Below, one piece after another: positions 1 through 6,759 of a stretch of 64,000 nt of DNA. The stretch's first letter is position 1. The number at the start of each line of letters is the position of its first letter. Source of the DNA: GCA-016699975 sp964420045 (GTDB taxonomy: Bacteria > Patescibacteriota > Minisyncoccia > Moranbacterales > UBA1568); the NCBI GenBank assembly GCA_964420045.1, contig CAYQPQ010000002.1, positions 1-64,000 on the forward strand, in the 5' to 3' direction. The translations under genes and the position numbers were made by a program. Under the pieces are notes generated by a model. That model did not search any database, was not told the origin of the DNA, and saw only the letters and a program-made list of their open reading frames with translations.

Positions 1-236
1 TCATTCGGTTTATTCTTCAAATTCTTATAGGCAGCTATCAAAGTTGTATTAACATCGTTCAGATGAGCAGTAACAGGCGATAAGTCAAAAAATACCGCTC
101 CGCCACCAAGAAATGGTTCGAAATAATTATTGAAATCCTTTGGATAATAAGCCTCAAATTGAGAAAGAAGTTGTGTTTTTCCCCCAACCCATTTTAAAAA
201 TGGTCTTGCTTTTATCGCTTCACTTCTTGGGCTCAT
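1..236 (-). CDS. DNA adenine methylase (Dam family), N-terminal part
   Basis: The reverse strand opens with ATG at 236 and stays open to the window edge, so the gene is truncated and only about 78 residues are visible. They contain PFLKWVGGKTQLL near residue 11 and NYFEPFLGGGAVFFDL near residue 40. These match the SAM-binding region of D12-class (Dam/DpnM-type) N6-adenine methyltransferases, where FLGGGAVFF is the FxGxG-type motif I. The catalytic DPPY motif would lie beyond the window. The enzyme should methylate adenine in a short DNA target. It sits beside an Xre-type regulator and a serine recombinase, so it may belong to a restriction-modification or phage-like module. No cognate endonuclease is visible here. 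Confidence 0.85.
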   Translation of the reverse strand, partial: MSPRSEAIKARPFLKWVGGKTQLLSQFEAYYPKDFNNYFEPFLGGGAVFFDLSPVTAHLNDVNTTLIAAYKNLKNKPN

Positions 237-279
237 AGTTTTTTCTTTTTTGAAGATTTCAGGGAACATCTCGCTTGCT

Positions 280-492
280 TTACCTTATCAAATCATCCAC
301 CCCGACCCCCAATGCCTTGGCGATATTCCCCAGCGTCTCAATCGTCGGGTTTTTGTTTACGCCCGACTCAATCTTGATGATGGTGTGATACGTCACATCC
401 GCCAGCTTGGAAAGCCTGTCCTGCGAGATACCGTTCTTTGCGCGGTATTTTTTCATATTCACGCCGATCTTTGATTTTTTGTCTGCCTCCAT
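280..492 (-). CDS. Xre-family helix-turn-helix regulator
   Basis: This small protein of about 70 residues consists almost entirely of a Cro/C1-type helix-turn-helix. The recognition region reads NGISQDRLSKLADVTYHTIIKIESG and ends with the family-typical pattern of PTIETLGNIAKALGVGVDDLI. The frame could extend upstream to 594, but the extra residues match no known HTH leader and overlap the divergent gene, so I use the ATG at 492. It is followed by the methylase gene in the same direction and is divergent from the gene at 533. The 40-base gap between the two starts is AT-rich and contains the alternating stretch atacgtat, a plausible operator. It probably represses its own promoter and perhaps the neighbour. 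Role is inferred from family and position. Confidence 0.85.
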   Translation of the reverse strand: MEADKKSKIGVNMKKYRAKNGISQDRLSKLADVTYHTIIKIESGVNKNPTIETLGNIAKALGVGVDDLIR

Positions 493-532
493 AGTAATAT
501 AATACGTATACTTCAAGATAATACTACACGCG

Positions 533-1681
533 ATGAAAATTGTAAAAAATTCAGAAATCAACATATCTCCCAACGATCCAAACGGCTGGAGCATTTATTC
601 GATTCCCTGCATTATACCGAATGACTTTATCTTTCTTCTCCTTCGCCTCATAAACTATCCGGCGGAACCAAAAACGATTTACGCGGAGCAACTCATAAAA
701 TTTCGTTTCAAATACCCGGGCTGGGAAAGTCGAAAGAAATTCCTTCTTGGTCTCGTCAATGAGACGGGGATTGAAATTGAAATCGCTGGCTCAACATGCA
801 TTATCAAAAAAATATTGATTTCAGAAAAAGCCGCAAAGAATATTCAACGCGCCATAGACAACTACTTGAAAAAATTTATTGCCGGCGACCTGAAGCCAAT
901 GGAGAGCAATTATTTCGAGTTCGGAAAACAGAAAGAACATTTTCTGAATATGATACGAGAAAAACTCGCTACAGGCATGAACAAGAACATTCTCATTGCC
1001 GATAGCGAAATAGAGCAAGGCTACAGACTTTTCGAAACGCTTCTTATTTTGGAACAAAAAAAGTATCTGAATATAGAAAATATCTACAACTGCCAGGATC
1101 CGAAGGTAAAGGATTATTACAGAATTCTCATATCAGTGGACAAAGAGAAAATTCAACCATCTCGCTCAAGGACACTCCGAGAACCAACTACGAACATTGA
1201 GACTGCATCAAACGTCACATGGAGCAATGTCCAGATGAAGTTGCGAGGAAATTATGACATAACGGTAAAGATCGGCGAGGAAGAATACCAAACGAACTGC
1301 GAGAAAATGAGTTTTCAGGATAGAAGAAAACCGGGAATAATAAAAATGAAGAAGTGCTGGGATTTTTTTGAGCAACTCGCAATGACAAATGGCGAAATTA
1401 AAACAGGAAAAGAATCCTTCAAAAAAAAGCAGGCGATGAGCAAGAGAAAACAAGAGCTCGTCACTATTTTGAAAAAGTTCTTTCCTTCGGTTGCCGGGGA
1501 TCCATTTGAACCCTGTGAGGATGTCAACGGGTACAAAATAAAAATCCATCTCGAACCAGAAACACGCTATAAGGAGGAACAATTTCAAGACAGAAGAATA
1601 TTTGATTCAGGAGCAGACAATAAGAAGGATCCTTATGGTGATATAGAGAACTACCGCAAAGAGCAATCCCCCTCTCTGTAA
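533..1681 (+). CDS. hypothetical protein of the accessory element (382 aa)
   Basis: I do not recognise this protein. It is soluble-looking and rich in lysine and glutamate, with no signal peptide or membrane segment. The first 110 residues contain alternating hydrophobic stretches (IIPNDFIFLLLRLINYP) that could form a winged-helix-like fold, and residues 90 to 200 are predicted helical. The C-terminal third is strongly charged, with KKFFPSVAGDPFEPCEDVNGYKIKIHLEP followed by a polar tail. No catalytic motif stands out. The gene is divergent from the Xre regulator, has no obvious ribosome binding site before its ATG, and is closed by a strong terminator 44 bases after the stop. It may be a regulated accessory or phage-related gene, but that rests only on position. 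Confidence 0.7.
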   Translation: MKIVKNSEINISPNDPNGWSIYSIPCIIPNDFIFLLLRLINYPAEPKTIYAEQLIKFRFKYPGWESRKKFLLGLVNETGIEIEIAGSTCIIKKILISEKAAKNIQRAIDNYLKKFIAGDLKPMESNYFEFGKQKEHFLNMIREKLATGMNKNILIADSEIEQGYRLFETLLILEQKKYLNIENIYNCQDPKVKDYYRILISVDKEKIQPSRSRTLREPTTNIETASNVTWSNVQMKLRGNYDITVKIGEEEYQTNCEKMSFQDRRKPGIIKMKKCWDFFEQLAMTNGEIKTGKESFKKKQAMSKRKQELVTILKKFFPSVAGDPFEPCEDVNGYKIKIHLEPETRYKEEQFQDRRIFDSGADNKKDPYGDIENYRKEQSPSL

Positions 1682-1724
1682 TCCAAAGAAATTTCTTCGA
1701 CATTTTTCTTCAGTAAACCAAAGA

Positions 1725-1753
1725 AAATATCCCTTAAAAAGGGGATATTTTTT
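1725..1753 (+). terminator. intrinsic terminator after the 382-aa gene
   Basis: AAATATCCC pairs with GGGATATTT around an eight-base loop and is followed directly by a T run. The A run on the other side makes it potentially bidirectional. Confidence 0.85.
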
Positions 1754-1780
1754 GTTATGGAGAAATTTCGGACATATAGA
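1752..1780 (+). promoter_or_regulatory. promoter for the small-gene cluster
   Basis: TTGTTA and TATAGA are separated by 17 bases, a good sigma-70-like match. It starts inside the T run of the preceding terminator and should drive the small genes from 1816 onwards. Confidence 0.55.
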
Positions 1781-1815
1781 GTAGAGACCGTCCATTTAGT
1801 CTAGATAATCCTCTT

Positions 1816-1998
1816 GTGTCACGAGAATTTTCACAAACACTCATCTGTCGATGCAAAGAAATTATCTCCAAACGCTCCGGCGTTGAGATAACCGACGATC
1901 AAGCAGAAGCATATCTCGAAACTCTGGCACGAGTTGGTCTCTTGGCTCTGCGCATCTTCGAAGAACAGTGGGAAACCAATAAACACAAAAAACTATGA
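1816..1998 (+). CDS. small hypothetical protein (60 aa)
   Basis: This GTG-started frame encodes a 60-residue, mostly helical protein beginning MSREFSQTLICRCKEII. It has a hydrophobic helix (AYLETLARVGLLALRIFEEQW) in the second half that is amphipathic rather than membrane-spanning. It overlaps the next gene by the last four bases, the usual sign of translational coupling, and sits about 30 bases downstream of a good promoter. The pattern of an EITDDQAEAYLETL helix followed by a basic tail resembles small regulatory proteins found near plasmid and phage genes in Patescibacteria, but I cannot name a family. The start codon is not certain, since no Shine-Dalgarno site is visible. Confidence 0.6.
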   Translation: MSREFSQTLICRCKEIISKRSGVEITDDQAEAYLETLARVGLLALRIFEEQWETNKHKKL

Positions 1999-2204
1999 GA
2001 TCCATCAAGCGACGATTCAACATTATTAGGCGAAAGAATCCTACATGGAGCACTGTGGTTTGTTTCGCGGAAGCCATTCGCGACCAGCGATTCAGCAAAC
2101 GGACTGTATACCTCTGGTTTAATCGGCTCGTAGATAAAGAAGATTTTTCCAAAGAAGCACGCGTAAAACTTTTGCGGTATCTCGCAAATCTGAAACCGCC
2201 CTGA
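1995..2204 (+). CDS. small basic protein, possible DNA-binding (69 aa)
   Basis: This 69-residue protein is very basic at its N-terminus (MRSIKRRFNIIRRKNP). It then has a putative helix-turn-helix: a helix in STVVCFAEAIRDQ, a turn, and a second helix in FSKRTVYLWFNRLV, where the exposed polar residues would read DNA. It ends with a further helix, KEARVKLLRYLANL. It starts within the last codons of the preceding gene (ATGA overlap), so the two proteins are probably made together and may form a pair. The function as a DNA-binding regulator is inferred from fold-like features and charge; no family assignment is possible by eye. Confidence 0.6.
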   Translation: MRSIKRRFNIIRRKNPTWSTVVCFAEAIRDQRFSKRTVYLWFNRLVDKEDFSKEARVKLLRYLANLKPP

Positions 2205-2326
2205 GGAAGGTATGTTTCCCGAGTGAATCTCCACGAGACGAGGTTTTTAGAAACTTCTGAAACCATTCATCATTCGAAGAAACTGTCTGCCCAAAAAAAC
2301 ACATTTAACCAGCTAAAAATACCTTT

Positions 2327-2551
2327 ATGGAATCAAATAGCGAAATAATGATCAATTCCAATACCGTGCGCATACCCTACGAATCGGCGGAAACAAAGGA
2401 TAAAATTTGCCCTTTCCAATCCACACCGGATCGGTCGGTCGTCTGCTCCAGCCAATGTAAACTCTATCGCGCCGACAAACCAAAGTTCGAATGCCCATTC
2501 CAAGAACTGAATGCCATATCGTTCAACACGCGAGGTCTTCGACCTCGTTAG
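2327..2551 (+). CDS. four-cysteine zinc-finger-like small protein, copy A
   Basis: This 74-residue protein has a disordered first third and then the cysteine pattern CPFQS, VVCSSQCKLY and ECPFQEL, followed by AISF. The four cysteines (one, then a Cys-x3-Cys pair, then one) are spaced as in a compact zinc-binding fold. The gene 18 bases downstream encodes a second protein with the same pattern, so this is a diverged tandem duplication. No known family is recognised. The location between a helix-turn-helix-like gene and a hairpin-rich non-coding region in a recombinase-bearing element suggests a nucleic-acid-binding role, which is inference only. Confidence 0.65.
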   Translation: MESNSEIMINSNTVRIPYESAETKDKICPFQSTPDRSVVCSSQCKLYRADKPKFECPFQELNAISFNTRGLRPR

Positions 2552-2569
2552 CATCCACAACACATTCTT

Positions 2570-2869
2570 ATGATCAACAACAATAAACGATTCGAAGAAC
2601 TTGAGAAAATTGTGAATGAAAAAAGAAAAGCGGCAGGAGAAACCGCTCGCACGCCGCCATTACAAAGGCAGACTTCGACAAAGGGGGCACAGATGTATCC
2701 CGGGAGACTCTGCCCCTTCATGAGCCGACCGGAAAAACAAGTGATTTGCAATTCCAGTTGCAAACTCTTCAAAGACGGGATTCCTCGACAGAGATATTCC
2801 TGCCCACTTCAGGAACTCCCTCCGATTTCATTCGCCTCCTTTATGTTGGGAAAAAAATTGAAACTGTAG
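2570..2869 (+). CDS. four-cysteine zinc-finger-like small protein, copy B
   Basis: This 99-residue paralogue of the preceding gene has an extra N-terminal helix (NKRFEELEKIVNEKRKAAGE). It then carries the same core: CPFMS, VICNSSCKLF and SCPLQEL followed by PISF. The identical positions in both copies are CPF, S, V, C, S, CKL, CP, QEL and ISF, so the fold must be under selection. Divergence elsewhere is large, so the duplication is old. After this gene no further coding sequence is evident for about 1.2 kb. The function is unknown, and a structural zinc site is the most economical reading of the four conserved cysteines. Confidence 0.65.
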   Translation: MINNNKRFEELEKIVNEKRKAAGETARTPPLQRQTSTKGAQMYPGRLCPFMSRPEKQVICNSSCKLFKDGIPRQRYSCPLQELPPISFASFMLGKKLKL

Positions 2870-4130
2870 CGATTGTGGATAACTTTTCCGAGCAAGAAAA
2901 GAAAAGGAAGCGAAAAGAAACGACGATCTCGACTCTCGAACCTTCTCTATCCATCGATAGTCAAGACTTTCGATAGAGAACGTTCTCCCTATAGTATAGA
3001 TCGATTCGTTTCGAACGACAACAAAAAAATGAAAACGGGCACAAAAACGGGAAAATGCGGAACCCCCGAATCCATACGGAAACACCCGAATCGAACATTT
3101 CGAATGGGTACGGGTACTCCTTTGAAGATGAAGATGGCAAGGATTGAGTGAAACAGCGAGTACCTTCTTCTGCAAGGAGGCTCCGGCTTCCCGATACGAA
3201 GAAAACAGAAACGACGCGCAGTTGAACGCGCCCTCGAAGAACGACGCACTCGCTCCCGCTCCCAATGAATGAAAGTCCCTCGAAAGTGAATCACAAAACT
3301 TCTCCCTCTGAGTTGTGGCGAGCGAACCCCGCCGAGAGGCGGGGGAGCGAGTAGAAAGAATGACTCGACAATCCTAAAAGTGTCCCGAGTACTCTCGGGA
3401 CTCCTTATTCGGAGAACGTCACCCCGCCCCGAGGGCGGGGATGGGGGTGGGAGCGTACCCGTATTGTCGGGCGAGAGAGTGGAGCGTGAGACGTACTCGT
3501 CGAACTCCTCAATGAACCCGTGCCCCGTCGCGTCCCGTAGCATTTTTCGGTACTCCGAAAATGCGATTAGGGGGCAAAAGGCGAGAGGTTGGGTGAATCG
3601 CCTTTTGAGCACCCCGATGGAGAGCCCTATCCCCCCTGCATAGCAATTAGGACTCCTATCATTATTGGGGTACGCCGGGGTTGGGGGGTGCAGGGGGGAG
3701 GGTCGGCTCGGGGTGCGACCCCTACTGGATGGGTGGCTGTTCCCCGAGGACGGCGAGGGGGACAGGCACCCTAGCGACGACTCTCTACTGAGAGCTCCGA
3801 GTATGCTCTCGGGGCACCGCTTCCCCGTACCCGTGCCTGTATGACGCGCGAATCCGAAGAGGCTTTATCCATAATGAACCCGTACCCTTCGCCCGAGGAA
3901 AGTTGCGCCCCGAGTATGCTCTCGGGGCACCTTTTCCTCGTACCGGCATTAATGAGTGTTTTGGCTTGAAATGAGGACAAATATCTGATAGAGTAAAAAT
4001 GCACACAACTCAATTTCATCGAAGTGGAAGCGATGTATTTTTTTACATCGTTTCAGCGAAAGGGCGACCTTCGTTACGACTTCGATGAGGAGTTGTGTGC
4101 AAACGAGTGGTCGTCCTTTTGTGTTTGCAC
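2870..4130. other. hairpin-dense non-coding region of the element
   Basis: No convincing gene is visible here. The stretch holds at least ten stem-loops: 3327-3344 (7 bp, GAGA tetraloop), 3383-3400, 3422-3440 (8 bp), 3541-3563, 3576-3606 (9 bp), 3700-3721, 3737-3765, 3797-3812, 3908-3927 and 4031-4050. A 22-base string containing one hairpin is repeated exactly at 3797-3818 and 3910-3931, and a shorter relative lies at 3383. The top strand is strongly G-rich from 3420 to 3760. Such density suits a large structured RNA, a replication or transfer origin, or recombination sites. A weak -10-like sequence lies near 2990. Confidence 0.6.
4001..4100. repeat. 100-base imperfect palindrome upstream of the recombinase
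   Basis: The outer arms GCACACAACTC (4001-4011) and GAGTTGTGTGC (4090-4100) are perfect complements. Inside them CATCGAAG pairs with CTTCGATG, and the centre contains the separate hairpin CGATGTA/TACATCG (4031-4050). It could form a cruciform in DNA or a long hairpin in the leader of the downstream genes. Confidence 0.75.
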
Positions 4131-4132
4131 TC

Positions 4133-4273
4133 ATGTACTCCTCACGCCATTCTCGACATTCATTCTTGAGATACAAAGGCGGTCGGCCGTTTTGGGAATG
4201 GACTGTTGCTGACATTGTTCTCTACTTCGTTTTGCTTGGGATCATTCTATTGCTCACTCTTTTTGAGAATTGA
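4133..4273 (+). CDS. small single-membrane-segment protein (46 aa)
   Basis: From ATG at 4133 this frame encodes 46 residues: a basic stretch (SRHSRHSFLRYKGGR), then WEWTVADIV and a hydrophobic helix of about 20 residues (VLYFVLLGIILLLTLF) near the C-terminus. It therefore looks like a tail-anchored or single-pass membrane peptide with the basic part in the cytoplasm. It ends two bases before the recombinase ATG, so the two are probably translated in sequence. The frame extends upstream, but that part runs through the palindrome and looks non-coding. It could be a coincidental frame, although the clean topology and the spacing to the recombinase favour a real gene. Confidence 0.45.
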   Translation: MYSSRHSRHSFLRYKGGRPFWEWTVADIVLYFVLLGIILLLTLFEN

Positions 4274-4275
4274 GT

Positions 4276-6051
4276 ATGAAATACGTCATCTACGCGAGAA
4301 AATCTACCGAAAGCGAAGACCGACAAACGCTCTCGATTCAGTCGCAGATTATCGAAATGCAAGAGATTGCAAAACGCGAGAATCTCGATATTGTGAAATT
4401 GTTTCAGGAATCGAAATCAGCAAAAGCGCCGGGGCGTCCGGTGTTTTCCGAGATGATCGAGTTTATCAAAAAGGGCAAAGCGGACGGAATACTTTGTTGG
4501 AAAATCGATCGTCTCGCAAGAAATCCACTTGATGAAGGGCTGATCAAATGGATGCTTCAAAAGAGCGAGATCAAACAAATCAAAACATCCGAACGCGATT
4601 ACAATCCGGAAGACAATGTGGTCATTGCGAGCATCGAGTTTTCCATGGCGAATCAGTACATCCGAGACTTGAGCCGAAACGTGAAACGCGGACAAGCGGA
4701 GAAAGTGCGGCGAGGAGAATATCCGAGCTCCCCTCCCCTCGGGTACACGGGCGATCCCAAAACGAAGCGATTGATTATCGTCGAGAAAGAAGCGAGGTGT
4801 ATCAGAAAAGCATTTGCTCTCTACGCGGCAAAAAGTCATTCGATCATTTCGATTACCGAAGAGTTACAAAAAGAAGGGCTTCGAACTCGTCGAGGAAGGA
4901 TCATCTACAAGTCCACGCTCCATCGTATCCTCACCAATCCCATCTACTGCGGAATGTTTGAGTGGAACGGACAAACCCACGCAGGAACGCACGAGCCGAT
5001 TGTTTCGAAGAAACTCTTTGACGAAGTGCAACACATACTCTCCCCGGCGCAGTTTGTCCGACGGACGGAATCATGGAAGTACACCTACCGCGGACTCATG
5101 ATGTGCGGCGAGTGCGGACTTAAAGTAACCGCGGAAAAGCAGAAGGGTCATGTCTACTACCGATGCACCAAAACATTCGGGACACACCGCTGTTCGCAAC
5201 CGTACCTGCGCGAAGAAAAACTCATTGAACTTATCGGCGAAGAGTTGAAAAGAATTCAGTTTGATGAAGAGATTCTCGATCTTGTGGTGGATGCGTCCAA
5301 AGAGAAGTACGCTTCCATGGGAGCAGACACCGCCGAGCAAGAAAAGACACTCCTTGCCGCTCTCAAAGAAAATCAAAGTCGGAAGGATTCGCTTGTGGAA
5401 AAGTTTATCGACAATGCACTTCCAAAAGACATCTACGATCGAAAGTTCTCCGAGCTCTCGGAAGAAGAAGCGGGCATCAGGGAACAACTTCAAGATATGC
5501 AAACACAGGACGGGAAGGTTATTGAGAACATTGAGACAGCGGTACAGTTCATCAAGACCGCGCATGACCTCTTCAATCGAGGCGACGAAACCGTCAAAAG
5601 AGAGGTCGCCTTTCTCGTATCTTCGAACCTGGGGTTAAAGGACCGAAAGATCGCGTATTTCAACCTCAATGACCCCTTCTCGTGGCTCGTCGAAGACGCG
5701 TCGTCCCTTCTTCCTCAAAACACAACCCTCGAACCGGCGTTTGTGCGCTTCCCAAAAGGAAAAGCAGTCTCTCATGAGACTGCTCGTTCTGTTCTGCGGA
5801 GAGGCAGGGATTCGAACCCTGGAAGGGGTTTCCCCCTTAACACATTAGCAGTGTGCTGCTTTCAGCCGCTCAGCCACCTCTCCAAGTTCTCACAAATTTT
5901 CAATGAGCTACGCGCCAAGCAGACTGTAACTCCCCCAAAACAGCTTCATTGCTCGAAGTACCGAGGGACACGCATAGAAAGAGTGTATCACTGCCAAACA
6001 CCCTCTGGCAAGACAAGAAACACGCGACCAGTTCGAGCAAATAGACTTTGA
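4276..6051 (+). CDS. large serine recombinase, frame reads through tRNA-Ser
   Basis: The N-terminus VIYARKSTES with RQTLSIQSQ is the resolvase domain; Ser10 is the predicted nucleophile and Arg8 its partner. The recombinase domain (GYTGDPKTKRL, RILTNPIYCGMF) covers about residues 155 to 260. The zinc ribbon follows, with CGECG near residue 278 and two further cysteines (RCTKTFGTHRCSQ). A coiled coil spans roughly residues 345 to 415. This is the normal layout of large serine integrases. The natural family end is near residue 480 to 500. The frame then continues through the antisense strand of tRNA-Ser (RGRDSNPG is the T-arm) and another 168 bases. The stop codon was probably lost or moved by integration at the tRNA, so the last 80 residues are likely junk. 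Confidence 0.9.
   Translation: MKYVIYARKSTESEDRQTLSIQSQIIEMQEIAKRENLDIVKLFQESKSAKAPGRPVFSEMIEFIKKGKADGILCWKIDRLARNPLDEGLIKWMLQKSEIKQIKTSERDYNPEDNVVIASIEFSMANQYIRDLSRNVKRGQAEKVRRGEYPSSPPLGYTGDPKTKRLIIVEKEARCIRKAFALYAAKSHSIISITEELQKEGLRTRRGRIIYKSTLHRILTNPIYCGMFEWNGQTHAGTHEPIVSKKLFDEVQHILSPAQFVRRTESWKYTYRGLMMCGECGLKVTAEKQKGHVYYRCTKTFGTHRCSQPYLREEKLIELIGEELKRIQFDEEILDLVVDASKEKYASMGADTAEQEKTLLAALKENQSRKDSLVEKFIDNALPKDIYDRKFSELSEEEAGIREQLQDMQTQDGKVIENIETAVQFIKTAHDLFNRGDETVKREVAFLVSSNLGLKDRKIAYFNLNDPFSWLVEDASSLLPQNTTLEPAFVRFPKGKAVSHETARSVLRRGRDSNPGRGFPLNTLAVCCFQPLSHLSKFSQIFNELRAKQTVTPPKQLHCSKYRGTRIERVYHCQTPSGKTRNTRPVRANRL
5754..5783 (-). terminator. terminator of tRNA-Ser(GCT)
   Basis: On the minus strand GCAGTCTC and GAGACTGC form an eight-base stem with a four-base loop (5764-5783), followed by TTTTCCTTTT. 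It lies 14 bases after the tRNA 3' end. Confidence 0.8.
5797..5883 (-). tRNA. tRNA-Ser(GCT)
   Basis: The acceptor arms GGAGAGG and CCTCTCC pair fully. The anticodon loop carries GCT in the stem-loop around CACACTGCTAATGTGT, and the long variable arm AAGGGG-AAA-CCCCTT identifies a class II serine tRNA. The T arm contains GGTTCGAATCC. The 87-base gene ends with discriminator G followed by CAG, so CCA is not encoded. Its 3' end faces the serine recombinase, which fits use of the tRNA as an integration site. Confidence 0.95.
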
Positions 6052-6071
6052 GGTAACAGTGGTGCGGAGGC

Positions 6072-6100
6072 TTGCACAAAGGTGAGAAGTATGCTACACT
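6072..6100 (+). promoter_or_regulatory. promoter of the RRM gene
   Basis: TTGCAC and TACACT are separated by 17 bases, and TGC precedes the -10 box as in extended -10 promoters. Transcription should start near 6107, about 250 bases before the coding start. Confidence 0.65.
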
Positions 6101-6106
6101 CGCGCT

Positions 6107-6356
6107 AGTAGTAAGTTTTCTCTCAATGAGTTTCTGGCGGAATCCAGCACCTTTTTTGGCAAGAGTCCCCGTATCATGAGCGTGAAAGCGAAGCGGCTTC
6201 GCCTTTACACATACGATGATATCAAGGACTTTATCTGAAAAAGGTGCTGGACATTCTAAGGGCGAGATATTCGAGCTTTTAGGGAAAGCGGGAGCAGGTA
6301 GAGGAGAAAGAAGGTCGGCTTACTCGCGTTACTCTTACCTTAGAATCAGAATTTCT
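6107..6356 (+). promoter_or_regulatory. long structured 5' leader of the RRM gene
   Basis: No gene is visible in this interval. A 14-base inverted pair, TCCAGCACCTTTTT near 6144-6157 and AAAAAGGTGCTGGA near 6238-6251, could close a domain of about 110 bases. Long leaders of this kind are known on cold-shock mRNAs, and the gene product is an RNA-binding protein, so self-regulation or temperature response is plausible. Confidence 0.5.
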
Positions 6357-6668
6357 ATGGCACAGAAGCTCTACGTCGGTAACCTCTCATACGGCACCAC
6401 GGACGACAGCCTCCGAGAAGCATTCTCAGAAGCGGGATCCGTTACGTCGGCGAGCGTTATTACCGATCGTGCCACCGGTCGTTCGAAAGGCTTCGGCTTT
6501 GTCGAAATGGCTAGTGATGCGGATGCCGAAAAGGCTATCTCCATGTGGAACGGAAAGGATCTCGATGGTCGCACCCTCGTAGTAAACGAGGCTCGCCCAT
6601 TCGAACCCCGCCCGCGCCAAGGTGGAAACGATGGCGGTTACGGCGGTGGCAACAAGCGGGACTGGTAA
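6357..6668 (+). CDS. RRM-domain RNA-binding protein with glycine-rich tail
   Basis: This 103-residue protein is a single RNA recognition motif. RNP2 is LYVGNLSY near residue 5 and RNP1 is KGFGFVEM near residue 45, with the aromatic residues that stack on RNA bases in place. The tail (RPRQGGNDGGYGGGNKRDW) is glycine and arginine rich, as in cyanobacterial and Patescibacteria cold-induced Rbp proteins. It should bind single-stranded RNA in the cytoplasm and act as an RNA chaperone. The start chosen is the ATG just before AQKLYVGN, because an upstream extension in the same frame has no RRM features and lies in a structured leader. It is monocistronic, with its own promoter and a terminator right after the stop. 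Confidence 0.95.
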   Translation: MAQKLYVGNLSYGTTDDSLREAFSEAGSVTSASVITDRATGRSKGFGFVEMASDADAEKAISMWNGKDLDGRTLVVNEARPFEPRPRQGGNDGGYGGGNKRDW

Positions 6669-6695
6669 TTCTCTCCTGCTTCGAGTTCTCCAAAG

Positions 6696-6726
6696 AAAAA
6701 CTCTCCGAGCAATCGGGGAGTTTTTT
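6696..6726 (+). terminator. terminator after the RRM gene
   Basis: CTCTCCG and CGGGGAG form a stem with a six-base loop between an A run and a T run. It can also serve the convergent L,D-transpeptidase gene. Confidence 0.8.
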
Positions 6727-6759
6727 ATTCCTTCCTCATTATAAACAATACAGCAACGT

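Noticed and set aside
3380..3774. Two short plus-strand frames in the hairpin region
   Set aside because: Their residues are dominated by translated hairpins and glycine/arginine runs, without a start site or homology-like pattern.
2870..4130. A retron non-coding RNA
   Set aside because: No reverse transcriptase gene lies in the element part that is visible.
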